Of a stretch of DNA of 64,000 nucleotides, positions 44,068 to 51,998 are shown one piece after another. Origin of the DNA: Hydrocarboniphaga daqingensis (GTDB lineage Bacteria > Pseudomonadota > Gammaproteobacteria > Nevskiales > Nevskiaceae); contig NZ_FQWZ01000001.1 of assembly GCF_900129825.1 (NCBI RefSeq), positions 372,001 to 436,000 on the forward strand. Direction: 5' to 3'. Each line of letters opens with the position of its first letter. Position 1 is the first letter of the stretch. A program made the position numbers and the translations under genes. The notes under the pieces are model-generated. The model was given only the letters and a program-made list of their open reading frames with translations, was not told the DNA's origin and ran no database searches.

Positions 44068-44742
44068 CTACTGGATCCGCGTGACGTCGCCGAACGCGAC
44101 TTCACCGAGGTTGAGCATCTGTACGCTGAGCCCGCTGGCACCGGTCGACACGCTGGCAACGCGGTCGAGTGCGTACGTTTTCGCCGCGATCGCCGCAGTG
44201 CCTGCACCTTGTACCGTCGCCGCGATCTGATACCGGCCCGGAGGCAATGCCGCACCGTTGGCGCCGATGCCGTCCCAGTTGAAGCTGATCTGGCCGGCCG
44301 GCTGCGTGCCCAGGTTGAGCGTGCGGACCAGCGCGCCGTCGGCGTCGCGTACTTCCAGCTTGACCGCGCCGCTGGACGGCACGTCGATCGCGCCTTCCAG
44401 ACCGGTGTCGTACAGCACGCCGACTTTGCTCGGTGTCAGCACGTCGCGGCCGATCAGCGCCGCGGCCTGCAAGGACTGACTCGAGGTCAGCTGATTTGCC
44501 AGCGTGCTGAACGATCCCTGCAGCTTTTCGATGCCGGAGACGGTGGAGAACTGCGCGATCTGACTGAAGAACTCGGTGTTCTCCATCGGCTTGAGCGGGT
44601 CCTGATTCTGGATCTGCACCGTCATCAGCTTCAGGAAATCCTGCTGCCCCAGCGTCTGCTGTTTGCTGCTCTGCGACGAACTCAGGCCCAGCGATGAATA
44701 CAGGCTCTCGCTGCTCGTGGTGGAACCTAGCGGTGTGGTCAT
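44068..44742 (-). CDS. flgD: Hook-cap scaffold protein FlgD
   Basis: The 224-residue hook cap is needed for hook assembly. The N-terminal signature QQTLGQQDFLKLMTVQIQNQ, DPLKPMENTEFFSQIAQFST is clear (about 27-67). The C-terminal part has the FlgD tudor-like and Ig-like region (VKLEVRDADGALVRTLNLG, ISFNWDGIGANGAALPPGRY). It is 2 bases after flgC, within the flgB operon. Confidence 0.95.
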   Translation of the reverse strand: MTTPLGSTTSSESLYSSLGLSSSQSSKQQTLGQQDFLKLMTVQIQNQDPLKPMENTEFFSQIAQFSTVSGIEKLQGSFSTLANQLTSSQSLQAAALIGRDVLTPSKVGVLYDTGLEGAIDVPSSGAVKLEVRDADGALVRTLNLGTQPAGQISFNWDGIGANGAALPPGRYQIAATVQGAGTAAIAAKTYALDRVASVSTGASGLSVQMLNLGEVAFGDVTRIQ

Positions 44743-44744
44743 GA

Positions 44745-45152
44745 TCAGCGTCCTACGGACAGCGTGCGGATCGTCAGATCCTTGGCGGTGTTCAACATCT
44801 CGATGTTGCTTTGATAAGCGCGCGAGGCCGAGATCATGTCGACCATCTGTTCGACGACATTGATCTTGGGCGCGTAGATGTAGCCTTCGGCATCGGCCAG
44901 CGGATGGCCGGGCTCGTAGCGCTTTTCCGGCTCGGCCTGGCTTTCGTTGATACCGGTGACTTTGACGCCGGGCATGTTCTCGCCACCGGCTTCGGCCGAC
45001 GCTTCGAACACCGGCATGTGGGCGCGGTAGACCTGGGTCGGATCGCCGGCGACGCTGTCGGCGTTGGCCAGATTGCTGGCCACGGTATTGAGTCGGGTCG
45101 ACTGCGCCGACAGCGCGGAGCCGGCAATGTCGAAAATGCGGAATGAGCTCAT
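44745..45152 (-). CDS. flgC: Flagellar proximal rod protein FlgC
   Basis: The 135-residue rod subunit begins MSSFRIFDIAGSALSAQSTR with LNTVASNLANADSVAG. It ends with VNVVEQMVDMISASRAYQSN-like helices (here INVVEQMVDMISASRAYQSN) and MLNTAKDLTIRTLSVGR. The length and pattern are standard. It lies 31 bases after flgB. Confidence 0.96.
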   Translation of the reverse strand: MSSFRIFDIAGSALSAQSTRLNTVASNLANADSVAGDPTQVYRAHMPVFEASAEAGGENMPGVKVTGINESQAEPEKRYEPGHPLADAEGYIYAPKINVVEQMVDMISASRAYQSNIEMLNTAKDLTIRTLSVGR

Positions 45153-45183
45153 GACGGATCGACTCCTGTGACGATGCGCCGGC

Positions 45184-45618
45184 TTACTGGCCGGTGATCG
45201 CGGTCAGCATGCTTTTGACGCGGCCGTCGACGAAGTTGAGGCTCGCTTGGTAATGCAGCGCCGCGTCGGCGAACTTGGCTTGTTCGACTTGTGCATCGAC
45301 AGTGTTGCCGTCGACGCTGTTCTGGGTCGGCACGCGCCACACCAGTCCTGGAATGGCGCCGCCGTCGATGGCGCCGGCGGTCAGCGTCGTGTCGGCACTG
45401 CCGGACGAGGCACCGCGAGGCGCCGCCAGCTTGAGCGCACCGCCCGCTTCAGCCGGCGAGCCGCCGAGCGTCTGGCGCAGCGTGGCCGCGAAGTCGACGT
45501 CACGCGCCTTGAAGTTCGGGGTGTCGCTGTTGGCGATATTGCCGGCGAGCACGTCCATGCGTTGACGCTGCACCGACAGTGCTGCGGCGTGCAGGCCAAA
45601 TAGCGGATCGAGTGCCAT
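45184..45618 (-). CDS. flgB: Flagellar proximal rod protein FlgB
   Basis: The 144-residue rod subunit begins MALDPLFGLHAAALSVQRQR with the rod-family GNIANSDTPNFKARDVDF. Its C-terminal helix is AKFADAALHYQASLNFVDGR. It is the first gene of the flgBCDEF operon, with a sigma-54-type promoter 38-53 bases upstream. Confidence 0.95.
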   Translation of the reverse strand: MALDPLFGLHAAALSVQRQRMDVLAGNIANSDTPNFKARDVDFAATLRQTLGGSPAEAGGALKLAAPRGASSGSADTTLTAGAIDGGAIPGLVWRVPTQNSVDGNTVDAQVEQAKFADAALHYQASLNFVDGRVKSMLTAITGQ

Positions 45619-45655
45619 GGAAGGGCTCCGGGTCGAATACAGACACCGGCATCCT

Positions 45656-45670
45656 CCAAGCGCTGTGCCA
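45656..45670 (-). promoter_or_regulatory. Sigma-54 promoter for flgBCDEF
   Basis: On the minus strand TGGCAC (45665-45670), five bases and TTGG (45656-45659) match the -24/-12 consensus TGGCAC-N5-TTGC with one mismatch. It is correctly placed before flgB and shares the spacer AGCGC with the flgA promoter. Confidence 0.75.
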
Positions 45671-45725
45671 GGGCTACGTGGCGGGCTTCCGTCACGCTCC
45701 CCAATTGCCCAGCGTCAGCACCCCG

Positions 45726-46655
45726 CTACGCGGCGGCGGCGACGTTCAAGCGGCTCAGGACACACTGCGCCAGCTCGTCGGCATTGAGCTTGGCGATGAA
45801 ATGATCGGCGCCGACGCGCTTGATCATCGCCTGGTTGAAGATGCCCGACAGCGACGAATGCAGCAGCACGTACAGGCCAGCCAAGCGCGGATCGCGGCGG
45901 ATTTCCGTCGTCAACCGGTAGCCGTCCATATCGGGCATTTCGACGTCGGATATCACCATCAGCAGCTCGTTCTCGATCGCACCGGGACGCAGCGCCATCT
46001 GCTGCAGGAAGGTCAGGGCCTGACGACCGTCGTTGAGCATGATCGCCGGGATGTTCAGTTGGTCGAGCACGCGTTGCATATGACCGCGCGCGACGCGCGA
46101 ATCATCGACCACCAGCACGCTGCGACCGCGCAACGCGCCCTGCACCAGCGTCGGGTCAGTCACCGTTTCGGCAATGGCCGCCACTTCACCGACGATCTCC
46201 GACAGGATGCGCTCGACGTCGATGATCTCGATCGACTGCTGGTTGATCTCGGTGACGGCGGTCAGATACGACGGCCCGCCTGCGGTATCCGGCGGTGGCC
46301 GCACGCGGTCGACGTCGACATGGACGATGCGGTCAACCGAGCGCACCAGGAAGGCCTGGGTCGAGCGATTGAACTCGGACACGATGATGTGTTCGGGTTC
46401 GACATCGCTGGGGCGATCGAGCGCCTTCCACATGTCGATCACCGGAATCACCATGTCGCGGACGTCGGCGACGCCGGCCACGAATGGATGCGAGCTGGGC
46501 ATGTGCGTCAGTGCGGGCCGCTTTTGCACGGCGACGACCTTGAGCACGTTGATGCCAAAGATTTGACGCTCGTCGAGGCGGAACAGCAGCAAAGCCAGCC
46601 GATTGAAGCCGGCCAGCCGCGTTTGCGCTTCGATTCGTTCAAGCAAACCAGCCAT
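45726..46655 (-). CDS. cheV: Chemotaxis adaptor CheV (CheW-receiver fusion)
   Basis: The 309-residue protein joins a CheW-like domain (about 5-165: LALLLFRLDERQIFGINVLK, FVAGVADVRDMVIPVIDMWK) to a receiver domain (about 178-305). The receiver has VLVVDDSRVARGHMQRVLD and the phospho-acceptor Asp in VISDVEMPDMDGYRL. CheV couples receptors to CheA and can be phosphorylated for adaptation. It is in the usual place beside flgA and before flgB, with its own FliA promoter. A longer open frame upstream is the shadow of flgA. Confidence 0.95.
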   Translation of the reverse strand: MAGLLERIEAQTRLAGFNRLALLLFRLDERQIFGINVLKVVAVQKRPALTHMPSSHPFVAGVADVRDMVIPVIDMWKALDRPSDVEPEHIIVSEFNRSTQAFLVRSVDRIVHVDVDRVRPPPDTAGGPSYLTAVTEINQQSIEIIDVERILSEIVGEVAAIAETVTDPTLVQGALRGRSVLVVDDSRVARGHMQRVLDQLNIPAIMLNDGRQALTFLQQMALRPGAIENELLMVISDVEMPDMDGYRLTTEIRRDPRLAGLYVLLHSSLSGIFNQAMIKRVGADHFIAKLNADELAQCVLSRLNVAAAA

Positions 46656-46696
46656 GGCGTTGACGACTCGCTGAGGTTTCCGAGGGGATCGGTCTG

Positions 46697-46723
46697 CTAT
46701 CGGCGCCGGCTGCCACAACTTGA
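46697..46723 (-). promoter_or_regulatory. Sigma-28 (FliA) promoter for cheV
   Basis: On the minus strand TCAAGTTG (46716-46723), an 11-base spacer and GCCGATAG (46697-46704) match the FliA consensus with few differences. The leader to the cheV ATG is about 35 bases. Confidence 0.8.
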
Positions 46724-46734
46724 AGGCATGTCGC

Positions 46735-46749
46735 GGGCACAGCGCTTGC
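46735..46749 (+). promoter_or_regulatory. Sigma-54 promoter for flgA
   Basis: GGGCAC (46735-46740), five bases and TTGC (46746-46749) form a -24/-12 element 37-51 bases before the flgA ATG. It sits 11 bases from the oppositely directed cheV promoter. Confidence 0.7.
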
Positions 46750-46785
46750 CAAGACGGCAATGAACCCGAATGGCGTGCCTGCCCG

Positions 46786-47523
46786 ATGAACCTGAACACG
46801 GAATCTCCCGTACCCAGCCGGCGTCGCCGCATCGCGATTTCGGCACTGCTGCTGATCGGCTTGCTCGCCGGCGCGGCAGAACGATCAGCCGAGGCAGCCG
46901 ATTTCCAACCGGTCGACAGCCTGCGGCAGGCGGCCGAAGCCTTCGTACGCGCACAGGCCGGCGCGGGAGCCGATGTCGTCGCCGATAGCATCGACGCGCG
47001 CATGCGGCTGCCGGCCTGTGCAGCGCCTCTGGACACCAGCAGCACCAACGGCGGTGGCGGCAGCGCGCGCTGGACCGTCAGCGTCCGCTGTACCGCGCCT
47101 CAAGCCTGGGCCGTCTATGTGCCGGTGCGCGTCGTGCGGCGTGCCGCGGTGGTCGTGGCCGCCCGGGATCTACCGGCTGGCAGCGTGCTGTCGGCGGCCG
47201 ACCTGCGCGTCGAAGTGCGCGATACCGGCAGCCTGAGTCAGGGCTACGTCGGCGACCCAGCGCAGGTCGTCGGCCAGGTGCTGAGCCGGCCACTGGCCGC
47301 AGGGACGTCGTTGACGCCAGCCGGACTGGCGCAGGCGGCGGTCGTGCGGCGGGGCGACCTGGTGACGCTGGTCAGTCGTAGCGGCGGCTTCGAGGTGCGC
47401 GGTCAGGGCAAGGCGCTGGCCAATGCCGCGCCCGGCGAGCGTTTATCGGTCGAAAACAACAGCTCGCGACGCATCGTCCAAGGCCAGGTCGCAGCCGACG
47501 GGACGGTCGAGATTCCGCTCTGA
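46786..47523 (+). CDS. flgA: P-ring assembly chaperone FlgA
   Basis: The 245-residue periplasmic chaperone helps FlgI form the P ring. A Sec signal (RRRRIAISALLLIGLLAGAAERSAEAADF, split about 12-40) precedes an N-terminal domain. The C-terminal SAF-type region contains VVVAARDLPAGSVLSAADLR, LSRPLAAGTSLTPAGL and NNSSRRIVQGQVAADGTVEI, all typical. The ATG at 46786 starts the signal peptide; upstream in-frame codons are before the promoter. Confidence 0.93.
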   Translation: MNLNTESPVPSRRRRIAISALLLIGLLAGAAERSAEAADFQPVDSLRQAAEAFVRAQAGAGADVVADSIDARMRLPACAAPLDTSSTNGGGGSARWTVSVRCTAPQAWAVYVPVRVVRRAAVVVAARDLPAGSVLSAADLRVEVRDTGSLSQGYVGDPAQVVGQVLSRPLAAGTSLTPAGLAQAAVVRRGDLVTLVSRSGGFEVRGQGKALANAAPGERLSVENNSSRRIVQGQVAADGTVEIPL

Positions 47524-47627
47524 TCTCGCCGTCGCTTTAGTTCGGCGCCGGGCTGCCGCTACCTCGCCAGCGGTGATCGGCTGTGGCCGTGACGGATTAC
47601 CGTTCATCGGACCCAAAAAAGCGCGTC

Positions 47628-47654
47628 TAAAGTTTGACGCGGAGCCGCCGATAC
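47628..47654 (+). promoter_or_regulatory. Sigma-28 (FliA) promoter for flgM
   Basis: A perfect TAAAGTTT (47628-47635), 11 bases and GCCGATAC (47647-47654) make a near-consensus FliA promoter 46-72 bases before the flgM ATG. FliA would thus raise the level of its own inhibitor. Confidence 0.92.
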
Positions 47655-47699
47655 CGAGTTCATCAGGGCAAACCGCCCGCCAATTCGAGCCAGCAGACC

Positions 47700-48026
47700 A
47701 TGAGCACCAAAATCGACGCCAACCCGGGCATGCCGATGAGCATGCCCTCTGCGATGGACAAACTCGGCTCCGCCCGCAGCGCCAGCGCCGCCTACGGCAG
47801 CGCCGCCAGCGACAACACGGTGGCCGGCAAGCGCAGCACGGACACCGTGCAGATCACGGGGGATGCCATGCAGATGCAAAGCCTCGAAAAATCGCTGTCC
47901 GGCAGCACCTCGTTCGACGCCGAGCGCGTCGCCGCCGTCAAAGCCGCCATCGCCGACGGCCGTTACCAGGTCAATCCCGAACGCATCGCGTCCAAGATGA
48001 TCGACAGTGACAAGGCGCTGGCCTAA
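47700..48026 (+). CDS. flgM: Anti-sigma-28 factor FlgM
   Basis: The 108-residue protein binds FliA until it is exported through the finished hook. The N-terminal part is disordered and Ser/Ala-rich. The C-terminal half carries the FliA-binding pattern TDTVQITGDAMQMQSLEKSL and DAERVAAVKAAIADGRYQVN with PERIASKMIDSDKAL. The ATG at 47700 lies after the promoter; the longer frame begins inside it and cannot be used. flgN follows after 6 bases. Confidence 0.94.
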   Translation: MSTKIDANPGMPMSMPSAMDKLGSARSASAAYGSAASDNTVAGKRSTDTVQITGDAMQMQSLEKSLSGSTSFDAERVAAVKAAIADGRYQVNPERIASKMIDSDKALA

Positions 48027-48032
48027 GCCGCC

Positions 48033-48458
48033 ATGAACACCTCTGGCAGCCACCGCAACGACCCGTCACACGATCCGCTGCCGGCGCTGATCGAGCGCTC
48101 GGTGCGCAGTCTGCACGGCATGCTGGGCTTGCTCGACGCCGAACATGCGGCGCTGCGACGCGGCGACGCGATCGCGGTCAAGCATCTGAGCGACGAGAAA
48201 GCGGCCGGGCTGATGAGCCTGCAATCGCTTCTGGCCGAGTTGCGCAAGCGCCCCTGGCCGGCGCATCTGCCGGCCAACGAACTGGTCGAACTGCTCGACC
48301 GCTGCCAGGACCAGAACCGCGCCAACGGCGTGTTGATGAACCTGCAAGCTGCGCGTCGCCAGTCCGGCGCCACCGCACTGGGCTTGAACGCCCAAGGCTA
48401 CGGCCGCCAAGGCGCCAGCCTGCTGCGCGCCGAAATCCGAACATTGGCCAACGCCTGA
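48033..48458 (+). CDS. flgN: FlgK/FlgL export chaperone FlgN
   Basis: This 141-residue helical chaperone is expected to carry the hook-junction proteins to the export gate. The long helices (LIERSVRSLHGMLGLLDAEH, KAAGLMSLQSLLAELRKRPW, VELLDRCQDQNRANGVLMNL) and the position directly after flgM identify it. The C-terminal GYGRQGASLLRAEIRTLANA is family-like. A GC-rich hairpin follows. Confidence 0.9.
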   Translation: MNTSGSHRNDPSHDPLPALIERSVRSLHGMLGLLDAEHAALRRGDAIAVKHLSDEKAAGLMSLQSLLAELRKRPWPAHLPANELVELLDRCQDQNRANGVLMNLQAARRQSGATALGLNAQGYGRQGASLLRAEIRTLANA

Positions 48459-48463
48459 CGTCA

Positions 48464-48495
48464 GCCGGCGCGCGGCCTCGGGCCGCCGCGCCGGC
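48464..48495 (+). terminator. GC-rich hairpin between flgN and tonB
   Basis: A stem of about 14 bp with one bulged base (48464-48477 with 48481-48495) closes a three-base loop right after the flgN stop. No T-tract follows, so it may be a transcript-end stabiliser or a factor-dependent terminator. Confidence 0.4.
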
Positions 48496-48509
48496 ACCCA
48501 CGCGGTGCG

Positions 48510-48552
48510 TTGAAGCGCCCGACCGGCACGCCTATACTGCGAATCATTCTCA
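48510..48552 (+). promoter_or_regulatory. tonB promoter with overlapping Fur box
   Basis: TTGAAG (48510-48515) and TATACT (48533-48538) are spaced by 17 bases as a sigma-70 promoter. TGCGAAT-C-ATTCTCA (48538-48552), a 7-1-7 Fur-type palindrome with one mismatched pair, begins at the last base of the -10 element. Iron-loaded Fur would block polymerase here. Confidence 0.8.
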
Positions 48553-48576
48553 GTTACTGGTTCGCCTGCCACGCCG

Positions 48577-49257
48577 ATGGCCGCCGTCGCTGCCCCCTCA
48601 CCCGACTACCGCCCGCTCAAGGCCCTCGCGCTGACCAGCGTGGTCGGCCTGCATCTGCTGGCCGTGGGTTTGGCGATGGCCTGGGTCCAGCAACCGGAAA
48701 CACCCTCGGTGCCGGCGGTGCTGGCCGTCAGCTTTCTGGCCCCGGCCGAACAGCCGCCAACGCCGTTGCCGGCCACGCCGGTGCCACCGCCGCCGGTGGT
48801 CACGCCGGCACCCAAGCCGCGGCCGCTGATCAGCGCGGCGCGCGCCGAACCGGTCGCCGATGCGATCCAGACCCCGCCGCCACCGCCGACCGCGGATGCC
48901 GAGCCGGCACCCGAGCCGGTGACCGCCTATCGCTCGATACCGGCTGACGACGCCAGCGCCGCCGAGCCCGAGCCGCCGCGCTTCGACATGGCATACCTGA
49001 GCAACCCGCAGCCAACGTTCCCAGCGATGTCGCGCAAGCTGCGCGAGGAAGGCACCGTGCTGCTGCGCGTGCGCGTCAGCGCCGATGGCGAAGCGCTGAG
49101 CGTCGACGTGGCGCAGTCCAGCGGCTTTGCCCGGCTCGACGATGCAGCGCGGCGCGCGGTGCAGAAGTGGAAGTTCGTACCGTCGCGGCGCGGCGACACG
49201 CCGGTCGAAGGCGTGGCCATGGTGCCGCTGGTCTTCGCGCTGAAAAAATCGGCCTGA
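48577..49257 (+). CDS. tonB: Energy transducer TonB
   Basis: The 226-residue protein spans the periplasm and passes proton-motive energy to outer-membrane receptors. One N-terminal membrane helix (about 17-37, LTSVVGLHLLAVGLAMAWV) keeps the functional His of the SxxxH-type motif (SVVGLH). A Pro/Ala-rich rod follows (about 57-125). The C-terminal TonB domain (about 138-222) includes YLSNPQPTFPAMSRKLREEG, TVLLRVRVSADGEAL and AVQKWKFVPSRR. exbB and exbD follow, so the complete energising complex is encoded together. Confidence 0.95.
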   Translation: MAAVAAPSPDYRPLKALALTSVVGLHLLAVGLAMAWVQQPETPSVPAVLAVSFLAPAEQPPTPLPATPVPPPPVVTPAPKPRPLISAARAEPVADAIQTPPPPPTADAEPAPEPVTAYRSIPADDASAAEPEPPRFDMAYLSNPQPTFPAMSRKLREEGTVLLRVRVSADGEALSVDVAQSSGFARLDDAARRAVQKWKFVPSRRGDTPVEGVAMVPLVFALKKSA

Positions 49258-49313
49258 GCGCCGAACGTTGCTGTTGTTCCCCACCACCATCACTTGATCA
49301 GGACACAAGCCGC

Positions 49314-50042
49314 ATGGAAACGCAGACGCTGGGCATCGGTCACTTCATCGGTCAGGCCGACGGTGTCGCCAAGTTTCTGTTGCTGGTGCTGCTGGTGATG
49401 TCGATCGCCAGCTGGTATCTGATCATCAGCAAGAACGTGCGCAATGCGATCGAGCGCCGTCGCAGCTCGGCCTTCCTCGACTTTTTCTGGAACGCCAAAG
49501 ACCTGCTCGAAGTACAGGAGCGTGTCGTCAAGCACCATGCCGAAGAGCCGTTCTCGCACCTGGCGCATCACGCGATCTTTGCCCGCGAACATCACGCGCG
49601 CTTCGGCGCCAGCCGGCTCGAAGAAGCCGGCAGCGCGGCTGACTTTCTGACGCGGACGATGCGCAAGGTCATCGACGAGGAAACCGCGAAAGTCGAAAAC
49701 GGCCTAACGATTCTGGCCTCGGTCGGGTCGACCGCGCCGTTCGTGGGCTTGTTCGGCACGGTCTGGGGGATCTACCACGCGCTGGTCGCGATTGGCCTAT
49801 CGGGCAGCGGCTCGCTGGACAAGGTTGCCGGCCCGGTCGGCGAGTCGCTGATCATGACCGCCGTGGGCTTGGCGGTCGCGATACCGGCCGTGCTCGGCTA
49901 CAACTTCCTGGTGCGCTCCAACCGTGTGCTGCTGGCACGTCTCGACACGTTCGCCCACGACTTGTACGCGTTCCTGACCACCGGCACGCAGTTCGCCGCG
50001 ACGCCGCAAACCACGGTGCGTCCGATCGGCAAGGGAGCCTGA
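49314..50042 (+). CDS. exbB: TonB-complex proton channel protein ExbB
   Basis: The 242-residue membrane protein forms the pentameric channel that, with ExbD, energises TonB. Three helices are seen: about 21-40 (AKFLLLVLLVMSIASWYLII), 135-160 (TILASVGSTAPFVGLFGTVW) and 178-200 (ESLIMTAVGLAVAIPAVLGY). The MotA/ExbB signature GLFGTVWGIYHALVAIG is present. The ATG at 49314 is the normal family start; a longer upstream frame overlaps tonB and is spurious. exbD follows with one base between. Confidence 0.95.
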   Translation: METQTLGIGHFIGQADGVAKFLLLVLLVMSIASWYLIISKNVRNAIERRRSSAFLDFFWNAKDLLEVQERVVKHHAEEPFSHLAHHAIFAREHHARFGASRLEEAGSAADFLTRTMRKVIDEETAKVENGLTILASVGSTAPFVGLFGTVWGIYHALVAIGLSGSGSLDKVAGPVGESLIMTAVGLAVAIPAVLGYNFLVRSNRVLLARLDTFAHDLYAFLTTGTQFAATPQTTVRPIGKGA

Positions 50043-50043
50043 C

Positions 50044-50463
50044 ATGGCCTTTGGCAGCTTCGGCCACAAGCCGAACTCGACCCCGATGACCGAGATCAAC
50101 ATGGTGCCGTTGATCGACGTAATGCTGGTGCTGCTGGTGATCTTCATCATCACTGCGCCGCTGCTGACCAACTCGGTGAAGATCAACCTGCCGCAAGCCA
50201 GCTCGGCGCCGACGCAGACCGAGCCGCGCAAGATCGATTTCGCGATCAACGACCAGGGACAGATCTTCTGGGATGGCGAGCCGGTGACGATGGACCAGGC
50301 GACCGCACGGCTAGTCGAAGCCGGGCAGCAGACGCCGACGCCGGAGCTGCATGTGCGCGCGGATCGCGACACGCGCTATCAAGTGCTGGCCGAGGTGATG
50401 GCCGCTGCATCGCGTGCCGGTGTCAGCAAGCTCGGCTTCGTGTCCGAGCCGGTCGCGCGCTGA
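50044..50463 (+). CDS. exbD: TonB-complex protein ExbD
   Basis: The 139-residue protein has one membrane helix (about 22-41, VPLIDVMLVLLVIFIITAPL) with the functional Asp25 in PLIDVMLVLL. A periplasmic domain follows (VTMDQATARLVEAGQQ, VRADRDTRYQVLAEVMAAAS). It is the final gene of the tonB operon and converges with the flavoreductase gene. Only about 70 bases separate the two stops, and a weak GC-rich hairpin there has no T-tract. Confidence 0.94.
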   Translation: MAFGSFGHKPNSTPMTEINMVPLIDVMLVLLVIFIITAPLLTNSVKINLPQASSAPTQTEPRKIDFAINDQGQIFWDGEPVTMDQATARLVEAGQQTPTPELHVRADRDTRYQVLAEVMAAASRAGVSKLGFVSEPVAR

Positions 50464-50533
50464 TACTGCCGCGCGCCGTCGCGGCGCCCGTCACGCGCGG
50501 CGAGGTTCGTCGTTGCGCGGTTTGCACAGCGCC

Positions 50534-51991
50534 TCAGTACACGTCGCGCCGATAACGACCGCTTTCGATCAGTTGTTCGATGCCGTCATGGCCCAGCACG
50601 CGGCGCAGCACCTCGTCGACGCCGGTGGCCATGCCGTGTGCGCTGCCGCAGACGTAGATCGCCGCACCGCGCTGCACTCGGTCGCGCAGCAACGCAGCGT
50701 CGCGCAGCAAACGGTGCTGTACGTATTCAGCGCTGGCGCCGTCGCGCGAAAACACCAGATCGAGCTGGCGCAGCGCGCCTTGCGCCTGCCACTGCATCAG
50801 CTCGGCGCGGTAATGAACGTCGTAGGCTGCGTGGCGCTCGCCGAACAACAGCCAGTTGTCGTCATGGCCGCGCGCGATGCGCGCCTTGAGCAAGGCACGC
50901 AAGCCGGCAAGCCCGGTGCCATTGCCGATCAAGATCAGCGGCCGCGCATCGTCCGGCAGATGGAAGCGCGGATTGGCGCGAATCTGTGCCGGCAGACGGT
51001 CGCCGATCGCGCCGTGCTGCGTCAGCCAGCCCGAGCCCAAGCCCAGGCTGCCGTCATCGCGGCGCGTCTGGCGCACCAGCAGGTGTACGGCGCCGTCGGC
51101 CGGTAGCGAGGCGATCGAGTAATCGCGCTGCACGCGGGAATCGCCTGGTAGCTGCAGCGCGAACACATCGCCGGCCTGCCAATCGGCGCCACCGCCACCC
51201 ACCGGCACCAGCGCCACATGGAAGCAAGGCGCGCCGCTGCTGCCCGCGTTGAGCAAGCGGCGATCAACCAGCTGCCACTCGCGCAGCGGCGGCGCCTGCC
51301 AGCCGTCGAGCGGATCGCCATCGGCCAAGCGCGACAGCTGCTGATGCCAGCGCTCCAGCGCGGCGGCGTCGGCATTGTCGACGTCGATACGTTCGAACAA
51401 GGCTTGTGCGCCTCGCTCGCGCAGCCACTGATCGAGCTGCCGGCCCCAGGCGCAGAACTGCGGATAGCGTCGGTCGCCGAGCGCCAGCACGCCGTACTCC
51501 AGCGTCGCCATCGACAGCGGCTGCGCCATCACGCTGCGAATGAAGCGCAACGCGCCATCCGGCGGATCGCCGTCGCCGGTGGTGCTCGCGATCCACAACG
51601 CGCGTCGCGTGCGGATCAGGCGTGCGGCATCGAGCGCGTCGATCGCCACCACGCTCGCGGCTCGTCCGGCGGCTTGCAGCGCGGCGGCCGTGCGCTGCGC
51701 CAACTGAACCGCATGACCGCTCTGGCTCGAATGAATCACCAGCACCGCGTCATCGCAGTCGTCGTCGCCCTGCGCACGCGCAACCCGATCGCGTCTGTGC
51801 CATCGGCCGGCCATGATCAGCAGCAGATAGCCGAGCACAGCCGAACCCGCCTGGATCCAGCGTTGCACGCCGGGATTGCGCCAGCGCAGGCCCTCCGGCT
51901 GCCACAGCGCCAGGGCCACAGCTGCGCTTGCCAACAGCAGCAACAGCAGACCCGTGCCGACGGCAAACAACGGGACGCGACGCGCGCTCAT
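50534..51991 (-). CDS. Membrane-anchored flavodoxin/ferredoxin-NADP reductase fusion
   Basis: The 485-residue diflavin protein resembles the flavoprotein subunit of sulfite reductase but begins with two membrane helices (about 8-30 and 44-62). The FMN-binding flavodoxin domain (about 80-225) starts VLVIHSSQSGHAVQLAQR, with STTGDGDPPDGA and YGVLALGDRRYPQFCAWG. The FAD/NADPH domain (about 235-485) has RDYSIASL and LILIGNGTGLAGLRALL. It would move electrons from cytoplasmic NADPH to a membrane or periplasmic acceptor. It is the last gene of the siderophore operon; reduction of imported ferric carrier is the likely role. Confidence 0.85.
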   Translation of the reverse strand: MSARRVPLFAVGTGLLLLLLASAAVALALWQPEGLRWRNPGVQRWIQAGSAVLGYLLLIMAGRWHRRDRVARAQGDDDCDDAVLVIHSSQSGHAVQLAQRTAAALQAAGRAASVVAIDALDAARLIRTRRALWIASTTGDGDPPDGALRFIRSVMAQPLSMATLEYGVLALGDRRYPQFCAWGRQLDQWLRERGAQALFERIDVDNADAAALERWHQQLSRLADGDPLDGWQAPPLREWQLVDRRLLNAGSSGAPCFHVALVPVGGGGADWQAGDVFALQLPGDSRVQRDYSIASLPADGAVHLLVRQTRRDDGSLGLGSGWLTQHGAIGDRLPAQIRANPRFHLPDDARPLILIGNGTGLAGLRALLKARIARGHDDNWLLFGERHAAYDVHYRAELMQWQAQGALRQLDLVFSRDGASAEYVQHRLLRDAALLRDRVQRGAAIYVCGSAHGMATGVDEVLRRVLGHDGIEQLIESGRYRRDVY

Positions 51992-51998
51992 GTGACGC

